From: Myrmaecium sp. VS I D KN 1
Lineage: Eukaryota > Ascomycota > Dothideomycetes > Valsariales > Valsariaceae
NCBI GenBank assembly: GCA_019775845.1
Contig: JADQAV010000038.1
Coordinates: 664,812 to 728,811, forward strand
Direction of reading: 5' to 3'
Length of the DNA stretch: 64,000 nucleotides
Within the stretch, counting starts at the first letter, position 1. Each line of letters opens with the position of its first letter. The notes under the pieces were generated by a model. That model saw nothing but the letters and a program-made list of their open reading frames with translations. It did not search any database and had not been told where the DNA came from. Position numbers and translations under genes: made by a program. Of this stretch, positions 10,653 through 20,036 are shown piece after piece.

Positions 10653-13556
10653 ATGTCTGGGCCTCCTCCAGGTGGGCCACCTCGCCCGATGAGCATCCCC
10701 AACGGGCCACCGAGTGCAGGCATGCCGCCGCAACAGCAGATGCCGCCGCAACCCGTAGGACCGCCGGCAGGTGCGGCCCCCCAGACGCAACAAAATCTTA
10801 ATCAGATTGTAGGTCCAACGTCCTGATTTGTCCCTCTTGTCTTCACTAGCTGCCTTTGTTTGTCTTGTTTCCTTCCTTCGATGATATGTCCTTGTTTTCC
10901 TGCCTTTGATGGTCACGTGCGCCTGCCTTCGTGCAAATGTGACTGTTTGCCTGGGTGTATGCTGCACATCCACTGTTGCACGTGGCCACCTTGCATCCAT
11001 GCCTGGACAAAATAGCGCGCCCATTGTCTTGGCCTCAGTATTTGCTTCATTACCTCCAATCTTTATATCATGTCACCATCATCAACAAGTCCTAGAGCCA
11101 AAAACGTGAAAAACGATACCAAACACACTGTCGTGGTCGAGACAGACGTGCTGGTGAGATCTTCACATCCCCACTTCTCATCCGTCATCGATCACCTGCC
11201 CCTTTGGATTTTGCTGGACTGGACCTTTGGCGAACCCCCGGAACTGCTGTGTTGCCACGTTGTCCGCTGTCACCTCAAAAGCTAACAGTATGTCCGCGCA
11301 GGTTCTCGAGTACTTGAGCAAGAAAGGCTACAACCGAACCGAGGCTGTCTTACGACAGGAGTCGGCCAATCAAGATGCTGAAGGCCGTCCCATCATCAAC
11401 CGTGCCGAACAGTCTGGCGGACGGAAGTACTATCAAGGGTTCGGTAAGTACACCCACTACTTACGCTCACTGCCGCATGCTGACGCTTCTTCCAGAGCTT
11501 CTCCGTGTGTGGGTGGAGGACAATCTCGACATCTACAAAGCGGAGCTGCGGAAGACTCTGTGGCCCATCTTTGTCTACTCTATTATCGATATGGCCGCCG
11601 ACTACTACAGTCGCGACTGTGAGGCTTTCTACAACTCTCTGAAGGACCACTTCGTACGCGATCATGAGGATGAAGTCCGCAAGCTGGCGACCATTCGCAC
11701 CCCCAAGCATGTCGAAGACAGCCAACTGGCCCAGCTCTTCCGAAAGAACAAGTACAGGATCACCATGAGCCATGTAGCGTTCAACAACCTGATCCAGTTC
11801 CTCGAATCCAAAGATCCGGTCGGTGGCGCCGTCGTCATTGCCATCATCCAGCAGCACATCAACATCCACACGTACGATCGCGCCAACAATGCTGAACGAA
11901 GCATTGCTGCCATCCTGGCCCGCGGCTCTCAAGATCAGGATATGCCGGACGAAGATGAGGGTATACCAGGCCACAATCCCGGTTCAGCGAACACGGATCC
12001 GAAAGCACCGCCTGTGCTTGCAAAGCTCTCTCTAGGCCCTCTGGCTCCTGAGCCAGAGCTGGAGGAAGACTTGCGTGCGGAGCTTACGGAGCGCGACATC
12101 AAGGACCCTCCTAAGCCTGGACAACCCTCGCTTGTCGAGGTCCACGAGCAGATGATCAAGCGCGAGCCTGACGAGGATGGCCCGCCTCGAGAGACCATTC
12201 CTCTACCGCCTTCGCTTGCCCGAGACGTGGCCATGGAGGTGCAAAAGGTCATCGAACACCGCGATAGATTCAAGATCGAGAAGCGCACCAGCGGAATAAG
12301 TCCTGGCGTCAGTGTGACCATGTTCACGTTCCACAACACGTTTGATAGGTAGGAGCCTCAGTCTTCGTTATAATAAGCAATTTGGCTAATCAATTCGCAG
12401 CCTTACATGTATCGACTTTTCCGGAGACAATGAGCTCGTTGCTGCCGGGTCGTCCGAGTCCTACGTCCGCGTGTGGACGATGAGCGGGAACGCCCTTCCA
12501 CCTGCGCCGAACCAACCTCCAAACACCCCACCTTCTTCGTCTCGCCGTCTCATCGGCCACTCCGGGCCCGTCTACGCCGTTTCATTCTCCCCATCCAGCG
12601 CGCGACCCGACCCCAACGGCCCCTCCACCGCACCTCGCTACCTCCTCTCCGCATCCGCCGACAAGACCGTCCGGCTCTGGTCGCTCGAGACCTGGAGCTG
12701 CCTCGTCGCCTACCGCGGCCACGACAGCCCCGTCTGGGACGTCCAATGGGGGCCCCACGGGCACTACTTCCTCACCGGCGGCGCCGACCGCACCGCCCGG
12801 CTCTGGACGACCTCCCACATCGAAGCGCACAAGTGGTTCGTGGGCCACGACGGGGACGTGGACTGCATCGCCTGGCACCCGAACGGCGGCTACGTCTTCA
12901 CCGGCTCCAGCGACAAGAGCGTGCGGATGTGGCACGTGGGCACGGGCAACGCGCTGCGCATGTTCACCGGGCATACCGGCGCCGTGACGGCGCTGGCCTG
13001 CAGCCCGGACGGCCGCACGCTCGCCTCGGCCGACGACCAGGGCGCCGTCATCCTGTGGGACCTGGAGAAGGGCCGGCGCCGCAAGCGCATGCGCGGCCAC
13101 GCCAAGGGCGGCGTCTGGTCCCTCGCCTGGAGCGTCGAGTCCTCCGTCCTCGTCTCCGCCGGCGCCGACGCCTCCGTCCGCGTCTGGGACGTCCGCATGG
13201 ACACCCCGGATTCGGCGATGGCGGCGGCAACGGCGGCCAATAGCAAGCCTGGCGCTGACGGCGCGGCGACGGGCACGGCCGCTAAGGTGGATGGTAAGGT
13301 CGATGGCGTGGCTGGTGCTGGCGCCGCTGGAGCTGCCGCTGGTGCGGCCGGTGCGACCTCCTCCTCCTCCTCCTCCGCTGCGGCGGCAGGCGGCGGCAAG
13401 AAAACCAAGGCGAGCAAGGAGAACGTGGTCACGCCCGATCAGATCAGCGCGTTTCCGACCAAGCACAGTCCCGTGTATAAGGTCGCGTTCACCCGCATGA
13501 ACCTCGTGTTGGCCGGTGGGGCGTATTTGCCTCCTGGTGCGGGGGGGAGGACGTAG
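10653..13556 (+). CDS. TAF5: TFIID subunit TAF5 (WD40 family)
   Basis: Exons 10653-10808, 11302-11443, 11496-12348 and 12401-13556 (768 residues). A Pro/Gln-rich start leads to a LisH motif (NQI|VLEYLSKKGYNRTEAVL), followed by the TAF5 N-terminal domain (FELLRVWVEDNLDIYKAELR ... FRKNKYRITMSHVAFNNLI), an acidic linker, and a WD40 propeller. Visible blades include AGSSESYVRVW, SASADKTVRLW, TGGADRTARLW, TGSSDKSVRMW, SADDQGAVILW and SAGADASVRVW. An Ala/Gly/Ser-rich insert separates the sixth blade from a last partial blade (KHSPVYKVAFTRMNLVLAGG). TAF5 scaffolds TFIID, and in some fungi SAGA. The first intron is unusually long (493 nt). An alternative start at 11290 would give MSAQVLEYLSKKG, but the N-terminal exon fits known TAF5 starts better. 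Confidence 0.9.
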
Positions 13557-14726
13557 GTGCGTTTCCCGGTTGAGCAAGGTGTGGAGATGTTAGCTGCTTT
13601 TCTTTGAGGAAGGGGGGGGGGTGGTGGGCTTTTTTGGGATGGGATGGGATGGATGGTACGGTTAGTATGTATGATGGGGGAGGAGGAGTAAGAGCGGAGA
13701 TATCGTGCTGGGGTTCCTTCTGGGTGGAAGGGAAATGAGAGGAGAGGAGAGAGTGGGTGAGTGAGTGCGCGAGTGAGTTCGAACCTCTCATATTCTTCTT
13801 CTACGTTTCCATGCACAAGGGTTCTCCGTTTAGCAGGGGGAGGTAGTTGAACTCTTCCTCTCTCTGCCTTTTTCTCCAGTCTGTTCAAGTCTTAAAGTCT
13901 TCCAACATACTTTTTTTTCCAGTCTTTCTTTGGTTTCGCTGTGGCACTTTCCGTTCCTCCTTTCGCGCGGCCACAATGACGTTTAATCCAACCAACCGAC
14001 TCACCAACTAACCACATATAGGAACTGGAGAAAGGGGGTTGCTGCCGGTACGATTATGTTTGCCTAAGTAACCGCCGCGGACAGTGTACGAACAGACGTC
14101 GAATCCCTAGTAACCGTAGACCCAAAAAGCATCCATGCGTGAGCGGAAAACTTATCTTTTTGGTTTTATATTCTCTGCTGTTCTTCTTATTTCAAGTGGA
14201 TCTCGTCCTCATCTTTTCTCTATAGTCTATGACAGTCTATTACAAATTACAAGTCATCTCTCCAAGACCCATCTCTCCATCTCATGCTTCTCAATCCATC
14301 AAACTTCTCCTGTCCGGTTCAAATCCTCCTCAACTCCTCCTCCAGCATTCTCTGTCCTTTCCCGTCCCTCATCTCCTCTATCTCTCTCTGCTTTCCGCAG
14401 CGGCCGTAACAATGCTTCGATCACCATACAAGAGGTGGAAGATGGAACCGGACAAAACGACACAATGCAACGACGACGACGACATTTTTTCCCCGATGAC
14501 ATCCAAATCCATCCAACCAGCCATCCAGCCCCGACTCCGGAGAGCAGGTCCCGGCAGGGGTGTCCCATCACCCTTCCTTGGTATTTCCATCCAGGGTCCC
14601 CCTTTCATTCCATTATCTCCTCGCAGACCCTGGGAGCTCCTCAAGCATCGACCAAAAGATCCGCACATCAAGCTTTCTTCACCGCCAGACGGGACTCATG
14701 TTCCTCCACCACCCGCCTCCAAATCC
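13557..14726. other. Intergenic region between convergent genes
   Basis: No gene is supported. It lies between the TAF5 stop and the 3' end of the next minus-strand gene and holds T/C-rich and GAGT/GAGG-rich simple sequence. A perfect box-B-like GGTTCAAATCC occurs near 14317, but no matching A box or foldable cloverleaf surrounds it. Confidence 0.4.
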
Positions 14727-16715
14727 TCACCTCCTCCCCTTCCGCTTGGTATCCTTGCCCCCAGCGGCGCGTCGTCGCCTCGTCTGCGGCGCTTCCGAAT
14801 CCCGCTCCTCCACCTTCACCATCTCCACATCTTCCTCCTCCGAGACGAGAAGAAGCTCCTCAAACGCCTCATCATCATCCTGCGCACGCTGAAGCCTCGT
14901 AATGCGCTCGCGCGCCGCGGCCGCTGCGTGGCGACCGCTGCGACGGAGGACCGTTGGCGTAGGCGCAGGCGCGGACGAGGGCGCGGCCGTGCGGCCCCCG
15001 CGGCCATGGTAGGCGCGTTCGGGGTCCGGCACGCCGGCACGATGATGGGAACGCAGAGTCGGCTTTGTGGGGGGCGATGGCGATGGTGAAGGCTTCTTTG
15101 CCGGGGGCGATGGTGATGGCGAATGCTTCTTTTCCGCCTCAGGAGATGGTGCGGCAGCGGGAGCTGGTGACAACGGGTCGTCATATTCCTCGTCAACGGA
15201 AGCATGACGAAGAGCGGGCGTTTTGCGGCTTGTGGTACGCGTGGATGGGCAGGATCCGCTTGTCGGTGCGGAGATGGGCGTGGAGGAGGAATCGTAATCC
15301 TCATCCAGGGACACCGGGCGCAGAGCGGGCGTCCCGCGACACTTGCCTCCCTTGGTCGATGATGAATGCCCTTTCTCAGCGTGCGATGGTGAGGGCGAAG
15401 GCGAGACGTCGTAGTCCTCGTCCACGGATCCGGGCCGGAGTGCGGGCGTGCCCTGGCATCTGGCGCGCTTGGACGAGCGGGCGGAGGATCCCGACGGTCC
15501 CAGCTCGATGGCGCTGTCTTCTTCCCGCTGGCGTTTCTTGGATGGCTGTAGCATGGAGGGAGCAGGAGCGGTGGCGATGCCTGCCAGTCCTGATTTGAAC
15601 ATGGACCGGGGGCCCCGCTGCGGGCACGGCGATGAGTGACTGTCGCTGTCTGTTTCGATGTCGTTGTCGTCTTCTTCGTCTAGCACGGGCGTGCCTTCGC
15701 GTCTGGCGCGCTTGAACAGGCGGGCGGATGCCGAAGGTTCTGTCTCGCCGGCCTCGTCTTCTTCCCGCTGGCGCTTCGTTGATGGCTTTTTCAATGCAGC
15801 AGCAGGAGCGTCGGCGATGCTTGCCGATTTTGACGTGGGCTGGGGTCCCTGGTTCGGGCACGGCGACGAGTGACTGTCGATGTCCGCGTCGTTCTTATTC
15901 TCTTCGGTTAGGTCGGGGGGCATGTATGAGCCCGGACCGGCCTTGTCTGCCCCTGTGCTCTTGATATCTTGCATGATGGGCGCCCAGCTGACATCGTCCC
16001 GATCGGCGGGTTGTCGACGGACGAAGAAGCGGCGGCAGCAGTCTCCAGCCTCGGTCATCCGCTCATGAACAGCGAGACCAAGCTCCAGCGGCGGAAAGCC
16101 AGCGTCCTGCCACTCAACCTCCTGCCAGTCCTCCTCGTTGAAGACCATCTCGCCCGTGGCCGGGTCCACAATCCCAGCAACCGGGTAGGGCGGCCGCGCG
16201 TTCCGCCGGGCCTTCTCCTCCTCCGCCTCCGCCGCCCACACCCGGTGCATCTCCTCGACGTACCGGTGCCAGTTCTTCCAGGTCTTCTTGTCTCCGAACG
16301 ACGCGTTGCGGTTTCGACAGGCCCCTCTGTGGAGTGCTTCGGCGCCCAGCTCGAGCGGGCCGTCTGCGTCGCGCACGTGTCGACGGCTGTCGGCGAACTG
16401 CTGCTGGTAGGCTATGAGGGTGTCGTCCAGCTCGGGAGCCGGACGGAAGCTGGGGAAGGGCACGGTGTAGCCACCGCCACCGCCTGCGTGCGGCGGAACG
16501 AGGATGCTGAGCCGGCGTGATACGGGTGCCTTTTCTGGTACCGCGACGGATGGTGCGGGAGTTGTTGCTGCACCGTGGCCCTGCTGTGGCTGCTCCTGCT
16601 GAAGGTTGTCACCACCCTGATGTCCTTGCGTATGGTCGTCGACCAATTGCTGCACGTGACGTTGAGGACGCCGAAGCGTCTCTTGACGGACCCGTGTGCT
16701 GTTCGAGGGACTCAT
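14727..16715 (-). CDS. Lineage-restricted disordered protein with TPALR-VDEDYD repeats
   Basis: One uninterrupted frame of 662 residues; the family is not recognised. A small ordered-looking core lies near residues 90-230 (FGDKKTWKNWHRYVEEMHRV; DPATGEMVFNEEDWQEVEW). The rest is disordered: basic patches (KKPSTKRQREEDE, twice), and a degenerate repeat, roughly GTPALRP-S-VDEDYD, present three to four times around residues 330-500. Proline/serine-rich SPSPSPP runs and an acidic then basic C-terminus (EEEDVEMVKVEER ... KDTKRKGRR) follow. Basic clusters suggest nuclear location (inference). The next minus-strand gene has a similar composition and a loosely similar Trp-rich core, so the two may be diverged tandem relatives. 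Confidence that it is a gene rests on frame length and biased but consistent composition. Confidence 0.6.
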   Translation of the reverse strand: MSPSNSTRVRQETLRRPQRHVQQLVDDHTQGHQGGDNLQQEQPQQGHGAATTPAPSVAVPEKAPVSRRLSILVPPHAGGGGGYTVPFPSFRPAPELDDTLIAYQQQFADSRRHVRDADGPLELGAEALHRGACRNRNASFGDKKTWKNWHRYVEEMHRVWAAEAEEEKARRNARPPYPVAGIVDPATGEMVFNEEDWQEVEWQDAGFPPLELGLAVHERMTEAGDCCRRFFVRRQPADRDDVSWAPIMQDIKSTGADKAGPGSYMPPDLTEENKNDADIDSHSSPCPNQGPQPTSKSASIADAPAAALKKPSTKRQREEDEAGETEPSASARLFKRARREGTPVLDEEDDNDIETDSDSHSSPCPQRGPRSMFKSGLAGIATAPAPSMLQPSKKRQREEDSAIELGPSGSSARSSKRARCQGTPALRPGSVDEDYDVSPSPSPSHAEKGHSSSTKGGKCRGTPALRPVSLDEDYDSSSTPISAPTSGSCPSTRTTSRKTPALRHASVDEEYDDPLSPAPAAAPSPEAEKKHSPSPSPPAKKPSPSPSPPTKPTLRSHHRAGVPDPERAYHGRGGRTAAPSSAPAPTPTVLRRSGRHAAAAARERITRLQRAQDDDEAFEELLLVSEEEDVEMVKVEERDSEAPQTRRRRAAGGKDTKRKGRR

Positions 16716-17731
16716 TATGGTGGTGGTGTTGATTGTGGATATGTGCGTATATGTATACGTGCGTATATCGACGCGTTGACAATGGGAGAGGAAGTGTAAA
16801 GAAGATGTGAGGATGGTTCAAGAATGTTGTGGTGGTGGTGTAGTATAAGAGGACTGCGTGGATATGATGAAGTTTCTGGCGGTGGAAGAGTTGGGGTGTC
16901 GATGTTGGAAGAAGAAGACAGAAGACGCGTCTCGTGTGGGCAGTTGGGGGTGCGGTGCTTATATACGCCAGGGAACCCTACGCGGTACTGTTACGTTCGG
17001 CCGTGGTTGGTCACGGCAGAAGGGTAAGCTATACGGGTTGGTGAAGAGGGCTGTGTGAAGTGCGAGTGCCCTCAGTGTTGGGGAGAGCAGAAAGAGGGCA
17101 TGTGAAAGGGAAGGTTGGTTAGTAGGTGACAATGTAAGGCATCTCCCCTGGTACGTTTTGTATCGTCCCCTGCGCAACCAATTGGCTGGATTGTTACTGA
17201 TTTGCTCTAAGGTGTCGTTGGGTGTTTGTGAGCGGTTTGCGTTTGCGTCGGTCTGCATCTTGCATGTCACTCTGCACCGGCCGCCCTCCAGGGTACGGCT
17301 TCGAACCTATTGGATAAAAGCTTGATGGGAGTGGAAATGCAGCCAGAAAGCCACCCTCATTGTCGTCGCCAACACCAGTTACGGTCTCACGCATTGTTAC
17401 TGTCCTCGCTCCTCCCTCCTGGACCTCCACTGTGCTGAGTCCAGTCAGCTAGGGAGAGGCTGTCGGGCCCCGAAGGCTTTGGAGGCGGAGGGGTAAACCA
17501 ATCGTACATGCAGCAGATGGTAAGTGACTGTTTACTATGGTCAAAGTCAAAAAGAAGGGCCAGACGTAACAGGGACTATACGGAGGGCAAAAAGAAAACA
17601 GAGAACAGAGAAACGCCCCAGCAAAAGGGAGTTCGGCCCTGAGGCCTACGTCTCCCTCCGAGGACTGGCCGGGGTCATACACCAGCCCTCTCACAACCTG
17701 ATCACCCTGCCGCTAGTGGAATCATCGTTCG

Positions 17732-17889
17732 GCTGCGAACGGGCCGGGCGGCCTTTCCCCATAGGGAGGTTCGGAGTTCGAATCTCGCAAGGGGAGGGGG
17801 GAAAGGCCGGCCAGTTCGCAGCGTAGCCTAATACGCTGCGCCGTGGAGCTCGTCCGCGACGAGGTACTTCAACCATTAGGCCATGCTGC
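17732..17889. repeat. Nested inverted repeats with tRNA-box-like motifs
   Basis: Inverted repeat 1: GCTGCGAAC (17732-17740) and GGCCTTTCCCC (17750-17760) are mirrored by 17797-17822 with a 4-nt indel. The 36-nt loop contains AGTTCGAATCT (about 17775), a 9/11 match to the tRNA B box. Inverted repeat 2: 17818-17832 against 17875-17889 (13 of 15 matching), enclosing a CTCGT/ACGAG hairpin (17849-17863). A third, competing hairpin is 17818-17825 with 17832-17839 (8 bp, perfect). On the minus strand TGGCCTAATGG (about 17875-17885) resembles an A box. I could not fold a proper tRNA on either strand, so this may be a tRNA-derived fossil, a structured RNA or a palindromic DNA element. Confidence 0.6.
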
Positions 17890-17982
17890 CCAACTCAGCC
17901 GGAATTCGGTCTTATTGGGTGATTTGTTAGGGAAGCTGCTTTCTTCGCTCGATTATATCCCCCATCGCCTCAGGCAAGTACG

Positions 17983-18032
17983 CAGGCAGGCAAGGCAGGC
18001 AAACAGGCAGGCAGACAGACAGAGAGGCAGGT
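17983..18032 (+). repeat. CAGG/CAGA microsatellite
   Basis: Imperfect GCAGGCAGGCAAGGCAGGC-type repeat between the inverted-repeat locus and the 594-residue gene. Confidence 0.8.
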
Positions 18033-18251
18033 ACCTTCGCACACGTTCTACTGCCCGAGTGGAGTTTACAAGGATGAGTATGTAACCGTCTTCTTCTTGA
18101 TTCCTTTCGACATGTTGTTTATCTATCACGGTCTACTTTGATTACCCGTACCGTTTCTAACACTTCACCGACAACATACTCTCACCATTACACTTGCATC
18201 TGCAACAACGACACTTATCCACTCCACCCTCACACCAATCTCATCACCTAC

Positions 18252-20036
18252 CTACTCATCCATCTCCCCCGCCTTCCTCTTCACCCCATTCACCCGCGCC
18301 GCACGCCACTCCTCAAACGACCTCGCCCCCACACTCGCAAACCAGTTCTCCACCCTCATCTCCTCCTCCACCTCCGCCTCGATCTCGGGCGCTGGCTCGT
18401 TCGCCAAGTCGATGTCGTTGGGATACTCGTGCCCGCTCCAAAAAACCTTTGGTGCTTTGGCGGCCCAGGTCCGGCGTGTCCCGTCGGGCGCGATACCCTT
18501 TTCCATGCCCCAGATGGCGCGCTGGGCGCCGGGTAGGTGACGAGGGTGGAGGGGCTTCTGCCTTGGCTTTTGCTGCTTGCGGCGGCGGCTGTTGCGGCTG
18601 CCTTTTTTGGTGCGCTTGGGGCGTGTGGCCGTTGCTGCACCTTGGCCTTGAGAGACGGGCTCCGGTGCTGCTTGGGGTTCGCCGGATACTGCGTCGTCCT
18701 CGATTGGCTCGACGGCTTGGTCAGCGTCTTGCTCCGGTGTCCCAGAGCGGCGAGCTGGATTTGGCATGGACCTGTGGCTTCGCTCGGTTTCCGGGTTCTG
18801 AGTCACCGTAAGTTCGCTCTCCAGGTTCGAGGTGCCCTCATGGAGAACTCCAAGGATGTTACGACCTCCCGCCGCTGTTTCGTTCTGGTCGACGACCGTG
18901 TCATGGTCCGAGTGAAGCTCAGTGGCACTGTAACGAGTGCCTATACCATTCGCTAGGTCGCTGTCGTAATCATATGGCGAGTCTGGATATTCCGAGTCTG
19001 ACTCGTAAACCAACGTTCCCATCTGTGCAAGGGAGCCATCTTCTGCAACACCGTCTATGGTCGCATCATTCGTCTGTTCAGTTCCTTCAAGTTTCGCAGA
19101 TCGCTGACGCAAATGATTCCCGTCAAGGTCAACCACCTGCCCGACCGCATCTCCAGCAGTATCATCATTGTCTATATCCATATCGTCGGTAGCTTCGACT
19201 TGTCCTTCGCTGTCGTCGGCAGCGATGTTATGTCCATTTCCAATATAGCCAGGAACAAGGTCTTCTTCCTCGTCCAGCGTCTCGACTTCAGGCTCATCAC
19301 CATCGGCTTCAGCCGTGAACCAAGCTTTGACTCCTTCCTCTTCCTCTCTCCACAACTTCCCATCTCCCTGCATCACCACCCACCGCCGCTTACACGCGAC
19401 GTCAATCCAATACGCCCAGAACCTCTTTTTCGCGTCATTATTCTCTTTCTCTGCGTCAAAGAATTTCTGGATCATTTCGGGAACCTCGTACGCCCCAGGC
19501 GCCGGCAGCGGTCCCTTCCTCGCCCGCTCCAAGCTCTCCATCTCCCACACCGGATCCGGCAGCTCCTCGTCCAGCGTCCAGCTGCAGCCTCCCTCCGGGA
19601 ACCACGGACGAACAGGCTTCGCAGCACCCTCTTCATCATGCTTTTCATACTCCACAGCTTGTCTTCCGCCCTCGACCAACACCTCACTCCCAGCACCACT
19701 CTCCTGCGCCCTCGGAGCCGAACCTTCAACACAGCTCCCTTCCAGCACCCCCTCCGCCGCCAAAATAGCAGCCATGTCCGGCCGCGCCGCCTTCCACGCC
19801 GCTAGTCGCGTCGCCATGAGCGCGTGCTCGGCTTCGCGGCGCTGCGCGTGGAGCGTGGGGACTGAGGGGGTGGCTGCTGGGATTGTGACGAGGAGCGGAC
19901 CTCGGAGGGCGTGGCCCCAGGTGAGGGTTTGACCCGCTGCGCGGGTGGCGCGGCGGGTGAGGCGGTGGGTGGTGGGAGCCGGAGCATCGATGGAGCTGTC
20001 GGTGGTGCTGTTGGGGTCGCGGCGTTTGGGCGGCAT
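18252..20036 (-). CDS. Lineage-restricted acidic disordered protein
   Basis: A single-exon frame of 594 residues; the family is not recognised. It begins MPPKRRDPNSTTDSS and has a moderately ordered N-terminal part (GHALRGPLLVTIPAATPSVP; EHALMATRLAAWKAARPDMA) and a Trp-rich core near residues 200-245 (KKRFWAYWIDVACKRRW). A long acidic region with DSEYPDSPYDYDSD follows, then a strongly basic patch (RPKRTKKGSRNSRRRKQQK, a plausible nuclear signal) and a C-terminal segment with GAQRAIWGMEKGIAPDGTRR and RSFEEWRAARVNGVKRKAG. The last motif, W-R-x-A-R near the terminus, looks ordered. Composition and orientation resemble the adjacent 662-residue gene; kinship is only suggested. Confidence 0.6.
   Translation of the reverse strand: MPPKRRDPNSTTDSSIDAPAPTTHRLTRRATRAAGQTLTWGHALRGPLLVTIPAATPSVPTLHAQRREAEHALMATRLAAWKAARPDMAAILAAEGVLEGSCVEGSAPRAQESGAGSEVLVEGGRQAVEYEKHDEEGAAKPVRPWFPEGGCSWTLDEELPDPVWEMESLERARKGPLPAPGAYEVPEMIQKFFDAEKENNDAKKRFWAYWIDVACKRRWVVMQGDGKLWREEEEGVKAWFTAEADGDEPEVETLDEEEDLVPGYIGNGHNIAADDSEGQVEATDDMDIDNDDTAGDAVGQVVDLDGNHLRQRSAKLEGTEQTNDATIDGVAEDGSLAQMGTLVYESDSEYPDSPYDYDSDLANGIGTRYSATELHSDHDTVVDQNETAAGGRNILGVLHEGTSNLESELTVTQNPETERSHRSMPNPARRSGTPEQDADQAVEPIEDDAVSGEPQAAPEPVSQGQGAATATRPKRTKKGSRNSRRRKQQKPRQKPLHPRHLPGAQRAIWGMEKGIAPDGTRRTWAAKAPKVFWSGHEYPNDIDLANEPAPEIEAEVEEEMRVENWFASVGARSFEEWRAARVNGVKRKAGEMDE

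Larger units (their letters stand above)
16716..18251. other. Intergenic region containing nested inverted repeats
   Basis: No protein gene is supported. The region carries the upstream area of the 14.7-16.7 kb gene, the inverted-repeat locus at 17732-17889, and a CAGG/CAGA microsatellite at about 17983-18032. Confidence 0.45.

Noticed and set aside
14317-14327. Perfect B-box-like GGTTCAAATCC suggesting a tRNA
   Set aside because: No A box upstream and no cloverleaf can be formed.
14229-15089. 286-codon plus-strand frame opposite the 662-residue gene
   Set aside because: Composition is that of an antisense shadow of GC-rich coding sequence, with no domain; the minus-strand frame is longer and more protein-like.
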